Shown one piece after another: positions 1 to 7,125 of a stretch of 28,178 nucleotides of DNA. The stretch's first letter is position 1; each line of letters begins with the position of its first letter. The translations under genes and the position numbers were made by a program. This stretch comes from an uncultured Bacilli bacterium. Its GTDB lineage: Bacteria; Bacillota_I; Bacilli_A; RF39; UBA660. The stretch lies in assembly GCA_934167695.1 (NCBI GenBank), contig CAKPLP010000015.1:1-28178 (forward strand), written 5' to 3'. Under the pieces are notes generated by a model. It made no database searches. It saw only the letters and a list, made by a program, of their open reading frames with translations, and was not told where the DNA came from.

Positions 1-171
1 TTAAGAATAGTAACAAAAGACTATATAGAAACATCAAGTCAAAATATAACAGAACAAACACCCCAAACAGATGAAAAAGTAGTAACAGAAGAAGAAAAAA
101 CTCCTTCAGAAGAAGCACAACAAACTGAAGAAACAACAACAGAAACAGAAGAACAAAAAGAAAATAGTTAA
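1..171 (+). CDS. C-terminal end of an unidentified protein (partial)
   Basis: Frame 1 is open from the window edge to a TAA at 169-171, giving 56 residues. Only the first dozen residues look like folded protein. The rest is a low-complexity tail of Glu, Thr, Gln and Ser with an acidic bias. Such tails occur at the ends of many AT-rich Bacillota proteins and do not identify a family. A strong terminator hairpin follows 10 bases after the stop, which supports this as the true end of a gene or operon. The start and the function lie outside the window and I do not recognise the protein. Confidence 0.6.
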   Translation, partial: LRIVTKDYIETSSQNITEQTPQTDEKVVTEEEKTPSEEAQQTEETTTETEEQKENS

Positions 172-180
172 AATATAATA

Positions 181-214
181 ATTTCAGTCATTTGTTGACT
201 GAAATTTTTGTTTT
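181..214 (+). terminator. Rho-independent terminator of the partial first gene
   Basis: A perfect 10-bp stem (181-190 ATTTCAGTCA with 196-205 TGACTGAAAT) has a five-base loop and is followed by a T-rich run. It closes the upstream transcription unit. Confidence 0.85.
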
Positions 215-220
215 AATAAA

Positions 221-240
221 TCCCATAATTTCCCATAAAA
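221..240 (+). repeat. Two direct repeats in the two-component promoter region
   Basis: The octamer TCCCATAA occurs at 221-228 and again at 231-238, a spacing of exactly 10 bp (one helical turn). OmpR-family regulators commonly bind such direct repeats. A TTGATA -35-like hexamer begins at 243, but I see no convincing -10 at the right distance. A role as the regulator's own operator is inference. The rest of 206-424 holds no gene I can support. Confidence 0.35.
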
Positions 241-424
241 ATTTGATAATTTAACTATAATTTTTAGATACCATGTACTTGTAAGAGAGGAAGGGATGCC
301 TATAAGGATAGAATATTAACCCAATGCTTAAAAATCTAAATATTTTATATATATAAAATGGAGGCGATAAAGAATATTAGAAAAAAGAATTAAATAATGA
401 TATACTATTGGGGTAGGTGATAAT

Positions 425-1084
425 ATGTATACTATATGTTTTGTAGAAGATGAAGTAGACCTTTCCAATTTAGTAAAAGTTTACTTAGAAAAAGCAGGTT
501 ATAATGTAGTATCCTTTACTAAAGGTGCCGATGCAATTAACTACATTGGTAATAAAGTAGATTTATGGATACTTGATATAATGTTAGGAGATGATGTTAA
601 TGGCTATGATATAATCGGTGCTATAAGAGAAAAAAATCCTGATACACCAGTGATATTCACATCTGCAAGAGATCAAGAACTCGACAAGATATTAGGATTA
701 GAACTTGGAAGTGACGATTATATAACTAAACCATATTCAAGTAAAGAACTTGTTTTAAGAGTTAATAATATTATAAAAAGGGTTTATAAAGATCCTCAAA
801 ATAAATTTTTAAAATATGATATTTATAATATAGATATTGAAAAAAGAATAGTCTATAAAGAAAAAAAAGAAATTTCTCTAACAACATTAGAATTTGATTT
901 ATTAATACTATTTCTAAATAATTTAGGAAAAGGTTTTTCAAGAGATGAAATTTTAAATGCTATATGGGGAAATGATTATTTTGGAACAGATCGTGTAGTA
1001 GATGATCTTGTAAGAAGACTTAGAAAGAAAATGCCTAAGCTAAAAATAACTGCGATTTATGGCTTTGGATATCGTTTATCATGA
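425..1084 (+). CDS. OmpR/PhoB-family response regulator, CssR-like
   Basis: This 219-residue DNA-binding response regulator has an N-terminal receiver domain (about 1-120) and a C-terminal winged-helix domain (about 125-219). Visible receiver residues are the acidic pair E8/D9, the phosphoacceptor D51 in LWILDIML, T79 and K102 in the KPYS motif. The C-terminus shows the usual DDLVRRLRKKM recognition region and a final YGFGYRL. The wording around D51 and the stretch LGLELGSDDYITKP resemble Bacillus CssR, which answers secretion stress, but the orthology is from memory and not certain. GATGATGTT after D51 replaces the usual proline of the MLP motif. The start follows a GGTGAT site. The stop overlaps the kinase start by four bases (ATGA), so the two genes are translationally coupled. 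Confidence 0.9.
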   Translation: MYTICFVEDEVDLSNLVKVYLEKAGYNVVSFTKGADAINYIGNKVDLWILDIMLGDDVNGYDIIGAIREKNPDTPVIFTSARDQELDKILGLELGSDDYITKPYSSKELVLRVNNIIKRVYKDPQNKFLKYDIYNIDIEKRIVYKEKKEISLTTLEFDLLILFLNNLGKGFSRDEILNAIWGNDYFGTDRVVDDLVRRLRKKMPKLKITAIYGFGYRLS

Positions 1085-2352
1085 ATTATAGTAAAGAAAA
1101 TCTTAGTAAACAACTATGCTTTATTATAATTATAGTCTTTGTAATTGTATTCATCTGTTTAGGTGTTGTTCTACCCAAAACATTAATACCTGTTGCTGAA
1201 AAGAATATATATAGTTATCTTAGTGAACCATTAAAAGTAATGCAATCGGATTTTGATAGAGATCTAACTACATCAGAAGTTGCCTATCTTTATATTATAA
1301 AAGACCAAGTAGTTAGTAGCGACAATTTATCCGATGTATTAAATATAAAAGATACAAGAAAACTAATAAAATATACCAAAAATACGTATGGTAAATTTAT
1401 TTATAATCATAAAACATATTATTATTACCGCGTTCAAATAAATAAAACAATAAAAATTGCTCTTACCGGAGATTCCTATATTCGTGAAATTAAAGAAGAA
1501 ATTTTAAATGCAATTATACCAATAGTTTTAGGAACATTCCTTTTAATAGGGTTAATATTAGTTATCTGGAGTTCTTTCATCGTTTTAAAAATAGAACGAC
1601 TTAAGGAAAAGGTAGATAACATAGATAATCCTGATTATAACCATAAAATAGATTTTAAAGTAAATGATGAAATAAAATCATTAGGTTTAGCCATTGAAGA
1701 TATGCGAATTTCTTTAAAACATCAAGAAGAATATCGCAATCAAATGTATCAAAATATTTCACATGATTTTAAAACACCTCTCACCGTTATAAAATCATAC
1801 ATTGAAGCTGTTGAAGATAATGTAGAAGATTCATTTACCGCTCTTCAAGTTATCAAACAACAAACCGAAAAATTAGAAACAAAAGTACACTCACTTCTTT
1901 ACTTAAATAAACTAGATTATCTCAAAGATAGTAAAATTGAAATAGAACCAGTAGATATGGAAAAAATAATTAACGACGAAGTAGATAAATTTAAATGGAA
2001 AAGAAAGAACATTAATTTCGAAGTGGAGATAGACCACAAGGCAAAATTCGTCGGTACTTACGAACATTGGGAAACTATTTTAGATAATTTGCTTAGCAAT
2101 TTTATGAGATATGCTAGTACTACTATAAAAATAACTGCTAAACCTAATAAATTAATTATATATAATGATGGTTCAAATATTGATAATGATTTACTTGAAG
2201 GAATCTTTACTCCGTTCCGAAAAGGAATCAAAGGAGAATTTGGACTAGGACTTTCAATCGTAAAAAAAACTTTAAATATTATGGGATATAACATTACCAT
2301 CAAAAACGAGAAAAAAGGAGTTTCCTTTATTATTACAAGAAACCATAAATAA
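1081..2352 (+). CDS. Membrane sensor histidine kinase, partner of the upstream regulator
   Basis: This 423-residue kinase has a transmembrane helix at about 13-35, an extracytoplasmic sensor region of roughly 100 residues, a second helix at about 138-163 and a HAMP linker. The dimerisation domain carries the phosphorylated H228 in NISHDFKTP. The ATPase domain shows an N box (LDNLLSNFMRYA), a G1 box (IYNDGSNID) and a G2 box (GEFGLGLSIV). It should sense an envelope signal and phosphorylate the cognate regulator at D51. The four-base overlap with the regulator gene makes the pairing secure. The CssS-like label rests on the partner and architecture only; the sensor region gives no ligand. The stop codon sits inside the loop of the terminator hairpin. 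Confidence 0.9.
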   Translation: MNYSKENLSKQLCFIIIIVFVIVFICLGVVLPKTLIPVAEKNIYSYLSEPLKVMQSDFDRDLTTSEVAYLYIIKDQVVSSDNLSDVLNIKDTRKLIKYTKNTYGKFIYNHKTYYYYRVQINKTIKIALTGDSYIREIKEEILNAIIPIVLGTFLLIGLILVIWSSFIVLKIERLKEKVDNIDNPDYNHKIDFKVNDEIKSLGLAIEDMRISLKHQEEYRNQMYQNISHDFKTPLTVIKSYIEAVEDNVEDSFTALQVIKQQTEKLETKVHSLLYLNKLDYLKDSKIEIEPVDMEKIINDEVDKFKWKRKNINFEVEIDHKAKFVGTYEHWETILDNLLSNFMRYASTTIKITAKPNKLIIYNDGSNIDNDLLEGIFTPFRKGIKGEFGLGLSIVKKTLNIMGYNITIKNEKKGVSFIITRNHK

Positions 2353-2370
2353 TTGGTTTCTTTTTTTTAT
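2337..2370 (+). terminator. Terminator of the two-component operon
   Basis: A 9-bp stem (AAGAAACCA with TGGTTTCTT, arms 2337-2345 and 2354-2362) is followed by a run of T. The 5' arm lies in the last codons of the kinase and the stop codon is in the loop. Confidence 0.8.
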
Positions 2371-2398
2371 TTTTGTAAATAATAAGATTGGTGATTTT

Positions 2399-3187
2399 AT
2401 GAGAATATTAATAATAGGAGGAAGAGGAGGAATTGCATATCATACTGCTTTAAAATTATCTAAACTTGGTCATTCAATCTATTTATGTACCCACACAAAT
2501 AGTCAACTAATTTCATTAAAAAAAACAATAAAAAAAGAAAACTTAAATATAATGGCTTTTAAATTAGATATAACAAATGAAGAAGATTTATCACTATTAG
2601 ATAAACTATACTATGATATAATTTGGACACATGCTGGAGTAGGTTATGGCGGAACAATTCTAGCGATGGATATAGAAACATTAAAAAGTAATTATAATAC
2701 AAATGTTTTTGCAACAACCAAAGTAATTCAAAAAGCATATCAAAATTTTATAAAAAATAATATAAATGGAAAGATATTTGTAACCTCGTCTCTAGCAGGA
2801 ATGTTACCTTTTCCGTACTTATCTTGTTACACCTCATCAAAAGCAGCATTATCAATGATATGTTTTTCCCTAAAAGAAGAATTAAAAAAAACAAATTCAA
2901 AAATTACAATTTCTTTAATAGAACCAGGGGCATATAGAACAGGATTCAATCAAGTTATGATAGAAAATAAAGAAAAATACCTTTATAAAGATAGTATTTT
3001 TTATAATAATTTAAAAAGTATTAATAGATTTCAAAAAAACATATTCACCCTAATAGAAAAAAACAATTATAATGATCTCACAAATAAAATAATAAAAGAA
3101 ATGCAAAAAACAAAACCTAAGTTTAAAATAAGAGCCCCATTAAGTCAGGTTATTTTTACCAAAATATATTTGTTATTCTATAGATAG
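2399..3187 (+). CDS. Short-chain dehydrogenase/reductase (SDR)
   Basis: This 262-residue protein is a classical SDR. It has the N-terminal nucleotide-binding motif GGRGGIA (7-13), a THAGVG version of the NNAG motif near 77-82, the conserved N102, the serine of the SSLAG segment (S130/S131) and the catalytic Y144-TSS-K148. An EPGAYRTGF segment follows, as in many SDRs. It should oxidise or reduce a carbonyl/alcohol substrate with NAD(P)(H); the substrate cannot be read from the sequence. The C-terminus ends in a basic and hydrophobic stretch that may touch the membrane. It stands between the terminator of the two-component operon and a separate downstream gene, so it is probably transcribed on its own. 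The start follows a GGTGAT site. Confidence 0.88.
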   Translation: MRILIIGGRGGIAYHTALKLSKLGHSIYLCTHTNSQLISLKKTIKKENLNIMAFKLDITNEEDLSLLDKLYYDIIWTHAGVGYGGTILAMDIETLKSNYNTNVFATTKVIQKAYQNFIKNNINGKIFVTSSLAGMLPFPYLSCYTSSKAALSMICFSLKEELKKTNSKITISLIEPGAYRTGFNQVMIENKEKYLYKDSIFYNNLKSINRFQKNIFTLIEKNNYNDLTNKIIKEMQKTKPKFKIRAPLSQVIFTKIYLLFYR

Positions 3188-3221
3188 ATAATTGCAGTAA
3201 ATGAATATATATATGTTATTC

Positions 3222-3238
3222 TATAATAGAATAGGAGG
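3222..3238 (+). promoter_or_regulatory. -10 element and RBS of the secreted-protein gene
   Basis: A perfect TATAAT at 3222-3227 precedes an AGGAGG ribosome binding site at 3233-3238, eleven bases before the ATG at 3250. No good -35 is seen at 16-18 bp. The two elements are so close that the transcript would start inside or next to the RBS, so the TATAAT may be fortuitous. Confidence 0.4.
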
Positions 3239-3249
3239 TAAATTAGGTA

Positions 3250-3789
3250 ATGAAAAAATTTTTAATAGTACTAATTATTATATTAGTAGTAGTTGTTGCA
3301 GGTTATGGTATCTATTATCAATTACAAAATAATAAGACTAACACTGAAGTAAAGAATAATGAAGAAAAAAATAATAAATTTAAATCTAATACATTTCCAA
3401 TAACAATAACAAAATCAGAAATGCAAGCAGAAATTCAGGATATTTTTGGACCTGATGTAACATATACAGATTCTAATATAACACTTAATTGTAAAACAGT
3501 AGGAGTATATGATGCAAGTACTCAAACTTATTCATTTACAGAACCTGATGGATGTGGTGGTGTATTTATTCCTGAGATAGATACAAAAATAATAAGTGCG
3601 ACAAAATATGATGATAAGCTAGAGATAGTAGAAAAAATGGCTTATTTAGATTATAAAGAAGATTCTACAGGAAACTTTGTTCAAAATGTACATAAAAATG
3701 TAAGTGATAAATTAGACAGTTATAAATATACATTTAAATATAAAAATGGAAATTATTACTTTGATTCAATTTTTACTATTAAATTGTAA
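3250..3789 (+). CDS. Membrane-anchored extracellular protein of unknown function
   Basis: This 179-residue protein begins with MKKF and a very hydrophobic helix (about 4-25). There is no cysteine at the end of the helix, so it is an uncleaved anchor or signal sequence and not a lipoprotein. An Asn/Lys/Glu-rich linker (about 26-50) leads to a compact domain of roughly 130 residues. That domain has two cysteines, one in NCKTVG and one in DGCGGVF, which could form a disulfide outside the cell. The C-terminal half, rich in Tyr and Lys with alternating strands (KYTFKYKNGNYYFDSIF), looks like a small beta-rich fold. I do not recognise the family. It is followed by its own terminator. Confidence 0.75.
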   Translation: MKKFLIVLIIILVVVVAGYGIYYQLQNNKTNTEVKNNEEKNNKFKSNTFPITITKSEMQAEIQDIFGPDVTYTDSNITLNCKTVGVYDASTQTYSFTEPDGCGGVFIPEIDTKIISATKYDDKLEIVEKMAYLDYKEDSTGNFVQNVHKNVSDKLDSYKYTFKYKNGNYYFDSIFTIKL

Positions 3790-3796
3790 TTCAAAA

Positions 3797-3820
3797 CACA
3801 CCAAAAAAGGTGTGCTTTTT
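3797..3820 (+). terminator. Terminator after the secreted-protein gene
   Basis: CACACC (3797-3802) pairs with GGTGTG (3809-3814) across an A6 loop, followed by CTTTTT. Confidence 0.75.
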
Positions 3821-3825
3821 AATAT

Positions 3826-3853
3826 AATAAAAAAATCCATTTATAAAAATGGA
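3826..3853 (-). terminator. Terminator of the - strand tRNA-Met
   Basis: Read on the - strand, TCCATTT pairs with AAATGGA (arms 3847-3853 and 3836-3842) and a long T run follows. Together with the + strand terminator just upstream it forms a back-to-back termination region. Confidence 0.7.
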
Positions 3854-3895
3854 CCTTATCTAAATTTGAATTAAAAATTCAAAATATATTCAATA

Positions 3896-3972
3896 TGGTA
3901 GCGCCGGAGAGATTCGAACTCACGACCTATCGGGTATGAACCGATTGCTCTAGCCAACTGAGCTACAGCGCC
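3896..3972 (-). tRNA. tRNA-Met (CAT), elongator type
   Basis: This is a 77-base cloverleaf with CCA encoded (3896-3898 on the complement). The anticodon loop TTCATAC sits in the stem ATCGG/CCGAT. The acceptor GGCGCTG pairs with CGGCGCT including a G1-U72 wobble, as in the Bacillus elongator tRNA-Met. The stem lacks the three consecutive G-C pairs of initiator tRNA, and the arms do not match tRNA-Ile2 (CAT). One U-U mismatch appears in the T stem (GTGAG/CTCTC). A promoter lies just upstream at 3992-4020 on the - strand. Confidence 0.93.
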
Positions 3973-3991
3973 AAATCAATTAAACAACAAA

Positions 3992-4020
3992 ATTATATCA
4001 AAATAAATACAACTTGACAA
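3992..4020 (-). promoter_or_regulatory. Promoter of tRNA-Met
   Basis: On the - strand, TTGTCA (4015-4020) and TATAAT (3992-3997) are separated by 17 bp. The predicted transcript starts about 13 bases before the tRNA. The -35 overlaps a TTGACA on the opposite strand (4014-4019). Confidence 0.75.
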
Positions 4021-4058
4021 TACCTTTTTTAAAAAAATACTCTAAATACAAAGATACA

Positions 4059-4067
4059 TGATATAAT
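4059..4067 (+). promoter_or_regulatory. Extended -10 promoter of the membrane-protein gene
   Basis: TGATATAAT is a perfect extended -10 ending 15 bases before the ATG at 4083, with a GGTGAT site in between. No good -35 lies at the matching distance. The perfect TTGACA at 4014-4019 is too far upstream for this -10 but could serve a weaker one (TACTCT at 4038-4043, 18-bp spacer). Confidence 0.5.
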
Positions 4068-4082
4068 AAAATAGGTGATAAT

Positions 4083-4952
4083 ATGAAAAAAGTAATATCT
4101 ATTATACTATCATTTATAGTTTTTATATCCTTAGCTACATTAACAATAATTTTAAATATAAATATATTAACAAAGTATAAAACTATAGATAAAATATCTT
4201 CAAAAATAAATTATTTAGATTTAGTAAATATAAAAGGGAAGCAAAATGATATTCAAAAAAATTATGATGATATATATTTGTCTTACCCAGAAAATAATAT
4301 TAACTCAGATCTAATAACAAAAATTTATAATCAAAAATTTGCAAAAGATGTAACAACAAAAATAATTTATACAGAATTAAATTATCTTTTAACTGGAAAG
4401 AGTGAAAAGACATATACAATAGATGAATTAAATACTTTAACTTCCAATAATATTAATAATATTAAAAATTTATCTGATAATGATAAACAAATAATAAATA
4501 ATGTAATAACAGATAATAATCTAAAAATTCTTACGATTGAAAATATAATAAGAGGAAAGATAAATAATATTTCATACTATAAGTTAAAAATAATTAGATA
4601 TGTATTAGATTATAAATTTAAAATAATATTATTATGTCTTATTATAATATCAATTATTCTAGAATATATTATAAATAAAGAAAAATTATTTCCATATATA
4701 TTTGTTCCAACAATAATATGCAGTATTTTAGAATTATTAATAGCAATATTTTTACCAAGTATATTATTTAACTTAATTTCTAATGAGTTTTTAAAAACAA
4801 TAATATATTATTATTTAAAAGAATTTTCAAATAATATATTATTTACAGGATTATCAATTTTATTTATAAGTATATTTTATCTTATAATAAATGAAAAAAT
4901 AATAAATAGTACAAAAAAAGTAATAAAACCAAAGTTAAAGAAAATAAAATAA
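4083..4952 (+). CDS. Predicted multi-pass membrane protein, unknown function
   Basis: This 289-residue protein has an N-terminal signal/anchor helix (about 5-30), a hydrophilic Asn/Lys/Ile-rich segment of about 140 residues that should face outside, and then about three further helices (roughly 180-198, 203-232 and 250-276). It ends in a lysine-rich cytoplasmic tail (KKVIKPKLKKIK). There are no catalytic or nucleotide-binding motifs. Composition is extreme even for this genome (Ile, Asn and Lys dominate), which makes the family hard to recognise. The start is set by GGTGAT ten bases upstream. No terminator is visible before the next gene, but the next gene has its own consensus promoter. Confidence 0.75.
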   Translation: MKKVISIILSFIVFISLATLTIILNINILTKYKTIDKISSKINYLDLVNIKGKQNDIQKNYDDIYLSYPENNINSDLITKIYNQKFAKDVTTKIIYTELNYLLTGKSEKTYTIDELNTLTSNNINNIKNLSDNDKQIINNVITDNNLKILTIENIIRGKINNISYYKLKIIRYVLDYKFKIILLCLIIISIILEYIINKEKLFPYIFVPTIICSILELLIAIFLPSILFNLISNEFLKTIIYYYLKEFSNNILFTGLSILFISIFYLIINEKIINSTKKVIKPKLKKIK

Positions 4953-4962
4953 TAACAAATAT

Positions 4963-4991
4963 TTGACATAAATTTTAAACATTCTTATAAT
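4963..4991 (+). promoter_or_regulatory. Consensus sigma-A promoter of the DHH phosphoesterase gene
   Basis: TTGACA (4963-4968) and TATAAT (4986-4991) are both perfect and 17 bp apart. Transcription should start near 4998, leaving a leader of about 18 bases that contains the AGAGGTGA ribosome binding site (5000-5007). Confidence 0.9.
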
Positions 4992-5015
4992 ATCTCTCAA
5001 GAGGTGAATATCTTT

Positions 5016-6011
5016 ATGAAAGACATAAAAAAATTAAAGATATATTTAGAACAAAGAATATTAAGCTCAGATAATGTTGTTATAGTACCACATAAAAATC
5101 CAGACTTCGATGCTATAGCATCATCACTAGGACTTTCACTAATTGCTAGAAAGTTTAAAAAGCCATCATATATTATTGTAGATGATCCTATACACAAAAT
5201 AGAGTCAGGGGTTCAAACCATAATTGAACAAACAAGAGAAAAAGGATTTAACATAGTAGACAGAGAAAGATATTTACAACTTCCCAAAGATGATGAATTA
5301 TTAATACTAACAGATGTTAATAAAAAGAACTTAATTTACTTAAATGATGATATTATAAGTAGACAAAAAGATATTATTATAATCGATCATCATAGTGAAG
5401 ATTTAAATACAGTACCAGCTAATTATAAATTTATAGATTTAACAGCCTCAAGTGCTTGTGAAATACTTACGAAATTATTGTGTGCATTTAAAATTAAATA
5501 TGATGAAGATATTGCTAATTATCTTTTAGCAGGCATATATTTGGATACTAATAAAATGATGAAGAATATAACATCAGACACAATGAAAATGGTAACAAAG
5601 CTTTTAGAGAACAAAGCTAGTAATGATAAAGTAGCAGATTTCTTTTCAGAAGACTTTATAAGTGATAGAAAGGTACAGGATTTAGTAAGTAATGCTGAAT
5701 TTTTCAATTATGCTGTTGCAACCGTAATAGGAGAAGAAGATAGAGAATATACAAGAGAAGAACTTGCTAAAGCAGCAGATTATTTACTAAAATTTAAAAT
5801 AGATGCAGCCTTTGCGATTGGAAAAATTGAAGATGATATAGTATCAATTAGTGCAAGAAGTAAAGGAAAAATAGATGTTGGTGAAATAATGCAAGGATTA
5901 AATGGTGGAGGAAATCAATGTTCAGCCGCTACAAAAATAGAAAACTGTACACCTAAAGAAGCTGGAAAGCAATTAACAAAAGTTATAAGACCTACGTTTT
6001 ATAAAAAATAA
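5016..6011 (+). CDS. DHH/DHHA1 phosphoesterase, GdpP-like without PAS-GGDEF
   Basis: The 331-residue protein is a stand-alone DHH-DHHA1 phosphoesterase. Metal-binding motifs are visible in order: H26-KNPD30-F-D32, D100 in LTDVN, the D124-H125-H126 signature, and D177 in GIYLDT. The wording (HKNPDFDAI, ASSACEI, LLAGIYLDT) matches the C-terminal half of GdpP, the c-di-AMP phosphodiesterase, rather than NrnA oligoribonuclease. The membrane, PAS and GGDEF parts of GdpP are absent. The likely reaction is hydrolysis of c-di-AMP or the dinucleotide pApA. The DHHA1 domain reads GGGN (297-300) where GdpP and NrnA have GGGH. A GTG at 5004 would add four residues, but that GTG lies inside the AGAGGTGA ribosome binding site, so ATG 5016 is chosen. 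Substrate assignment is inference. Confidence 0.85.
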   Translation: MKDIKKLKIYLEQRILSSDNVVIVPHKNPDFDAIASSLGLSLIARKFKKPSYIIVDDPIHKIESGVQTIIEQTREKGFNIVDRERYLQLPKDDELLILTDVNKKNLIYLNDDIISRQKDIIIIDHHSEDLNTVPANYKFIDLTASSACEILTKLLCAFKIKYDEDIANYLLAGIYLDTNKMMKNITSDTMKMVTKLLENKASNDKVADFFSEDFISDRKVQDLVSNAEFFNYAVATVIGEEDREYTREELAKAADYLLKFKIDAAFAIGKIEDDIVSISARSKGKIDVGEIMQGLNGGGNQCSAATKIENCTPKEAGKQLTKVIRPTFYKK

Positions 6012-6079
6012 TAATAGTATTTAAAATATAACAAAAATGCATTAAAGACAAAATTACTCTTTTATCTTAAAAAAAAATA

Positions 6080-6088
6080 TGCTATAAT
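6080..6088 (+). promoter_or_regulatory. Extended -10 promoter of sepF
   Basis: TGCTATAAT is a perfect extended -10 about 45 bases before the sepF start. The -35 is poor (T-rich at the expected place). Confidence 0.6.
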
Positions 6089-6133
6089 AAATTATAATTG
6101 AGATTAAATTAAGAATAATTGGAGGATAGAATT

Positions 6134-6580
6134 ATGGCATTAGATAAATTAAAAAATATATTCGGAGGAGAAAGCGTAGCAGATGAAGAAACATCAGTAG
6201 ATGAAGAATTTTATTCAACATCACGTGAAACTTATAAAGAAGAAAATGGAATAGCAGGAAGCAAAATGATGCTTTTAGAGCCACGTGCATACTCTGAATC
6301 ACAACAAATTGCAGATTATTTAAAAGCAAGAAATGCAGTTGTAGTAAATTTAAAAAGAGTTACTCCTGATCAAGCAAAGAGAATTGTAGACTTTTTAAGT
6401 GGAACAATATATGCAATAGGTGGAGATTTACAAAAGTTAGGAGGAGGAATTTTTCTATGTACTCCAAATAATGTAAATGTTGAAGGAAAAATATCAGAAG
6501 AAAGAGAAAATACTAAAACAACCTCAAAAACTTCAAAGAAGGAAGCAACTGAAGAAGAGGACGAAGACTTTAACTGGTAA
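6134..6580 (+). CDS. sepF: Cell division protein SepF
   Basis: The 148-residue protein has SepF order: an N-terminal amphipathic membrane-binding helix (MALDKLKNIFGG), a variable acidic linker (about 15-45), and the SepF core (about 48-120), with VVVNLKRVTPDQAKRIVDFLSG and GGDLQKLGGGIFLCTPNNV. SepF tethers FtsZ to the membrane and shapes the septum. After the core there is an unusual 30-residue tail of Lys/Thr then Glu/Asp, ending DEDFNW. The ATG at 6134 is preceded by GGAGG (6121-6125) at normal spacing; the in-frame TTG at 6119 overlaps that site and is rejected. divIVA follows after 30 bases, as in many Bacillota division clusters. Confidence 0.93.
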   Translation: MALDKLKNIFGGESVADEETSVDEEFYSTSRETYKEENGIAGSKMMLLEPRAYSESQQIADYLKARNAVVVNLKRVTPDQAKRIVDFLSGTIYAIGGDLQKLGGGIFLCTPNNVNVEGKISEERENTKTTSKTSKKEATEEEDEDFNW

Positions 6581-6610
6581 CCAAAAAAATATATTCTAGA
6601 GGTGATTTAA

Positions 6611-7048
6611 TTGGAAAAATTTAATTATGAACCCAATGGATATAATCGTAAGGAAGTAAACCAATTTATAAGTGATGTAATAGATGAAACAGAAGGTATT
6701 ATTAAAAAGTGTCAACAACAACGGCAGGAAATAGAAAAATTAAATAAAGAATTGGTTCACTATCGCAATATGGAAAATGGTTTAAAAGATGCGATTGTAA
6801 GAGCTGAAGTAACAGCAGATGGTATTAAAAAAATGGCAAGAGAAGAAGCTAATATTATTATTTCTGATGCAAAAAATAATGCCAGTAGGATTGTAAATGA
6901 AGCTCTTCTAAAAGCTGAAAAAACAGAAAATAAAAGAGATTTATTAGAAAAAAATATGCGTATTTTTAAAAGAAAACTAAGAATAATAATTGAGCAACAA
7001 CAAGCTGTTGTAGATGAAATTGATGATTTACATCTATCTGATAACTAA
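6611..7048 (+). CDS. divIVA: DivIVA-family cell division/polarity protein
   Basis: The 145-residue protein starts with the short DivIVA lipid-binding region (FNYEPNGYNRKEVNQFISDV) and continues as a coiled coil (about 25-140) rich in Glu, Lys and Gln. In the family the N-terminal region binds curved membrane at poles and septa. This version lacks the longer N-terminal leader of Bacillus DivIVA and is slightly shorter than the usual 160 or so residues. The TTG start is chosen because AGAGGTGA sits six bases before it and the first in-frame ATG is about fifty codons inside the conserved domain. It forms a unit with sepF. The short inverted A/T run after the stop (7049-7070) is at best a weak terminator. 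Confidence 0.87.
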   Translation: MEKFNYEPNGYNRKEVNQFISDVIDETEGIIKKCQQQRQEIEKLNKELVHYRNMENGLKDAIVRAEVTADGIKKMAREEANIIISDAKNNASRIVNEALLKAEKTENKRDLLEKNMRIFKRKLRIIIEQQQAVVDEIDDLHLSDN

Positions 7049-7089
7049 AAAATTGTTGCTTTTTTTGTACCAAAAATTTTAAATAAAGA

Positions 7090-7118
7090 TTGAAAATAAA
7101 AAATATTTATGGTATATT
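7090..7118 (+). promoter_or_regulatory. Promoter of the T-box/ileS operon
   Basis: TTGAAA (7090-7095) and TATATT (7113-7118) are 17 bp apart. The start of transcription should be near 7125, just before Stem I of the T-box. Confidence 0.75.
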
Positions 7119-7125
7119 ATCAAAA

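Noticed and set aside
296..319. Seven-codon reading frame after a purine-rich stretch before the response regulator gene
   Set aside because: Too short, the ribosome-binding-like bases touch the ATG with no spacing, and it has no regulatory codon pattern.
3896..3972. Initiator tRNA-fMet or tRNA-Ile2 for the CAT anticodon
   Set aside because: The anticodon stem lacks three consecutive G-C pairs, and the whole sequence resembles the Bacillus elongator tRNA-Met, including the G1-U72 pair.
7049..7075. Terminator after divIVA
   Set aside because: Only an A-run/T-run with no GC-containing stem; not strong enough to call.
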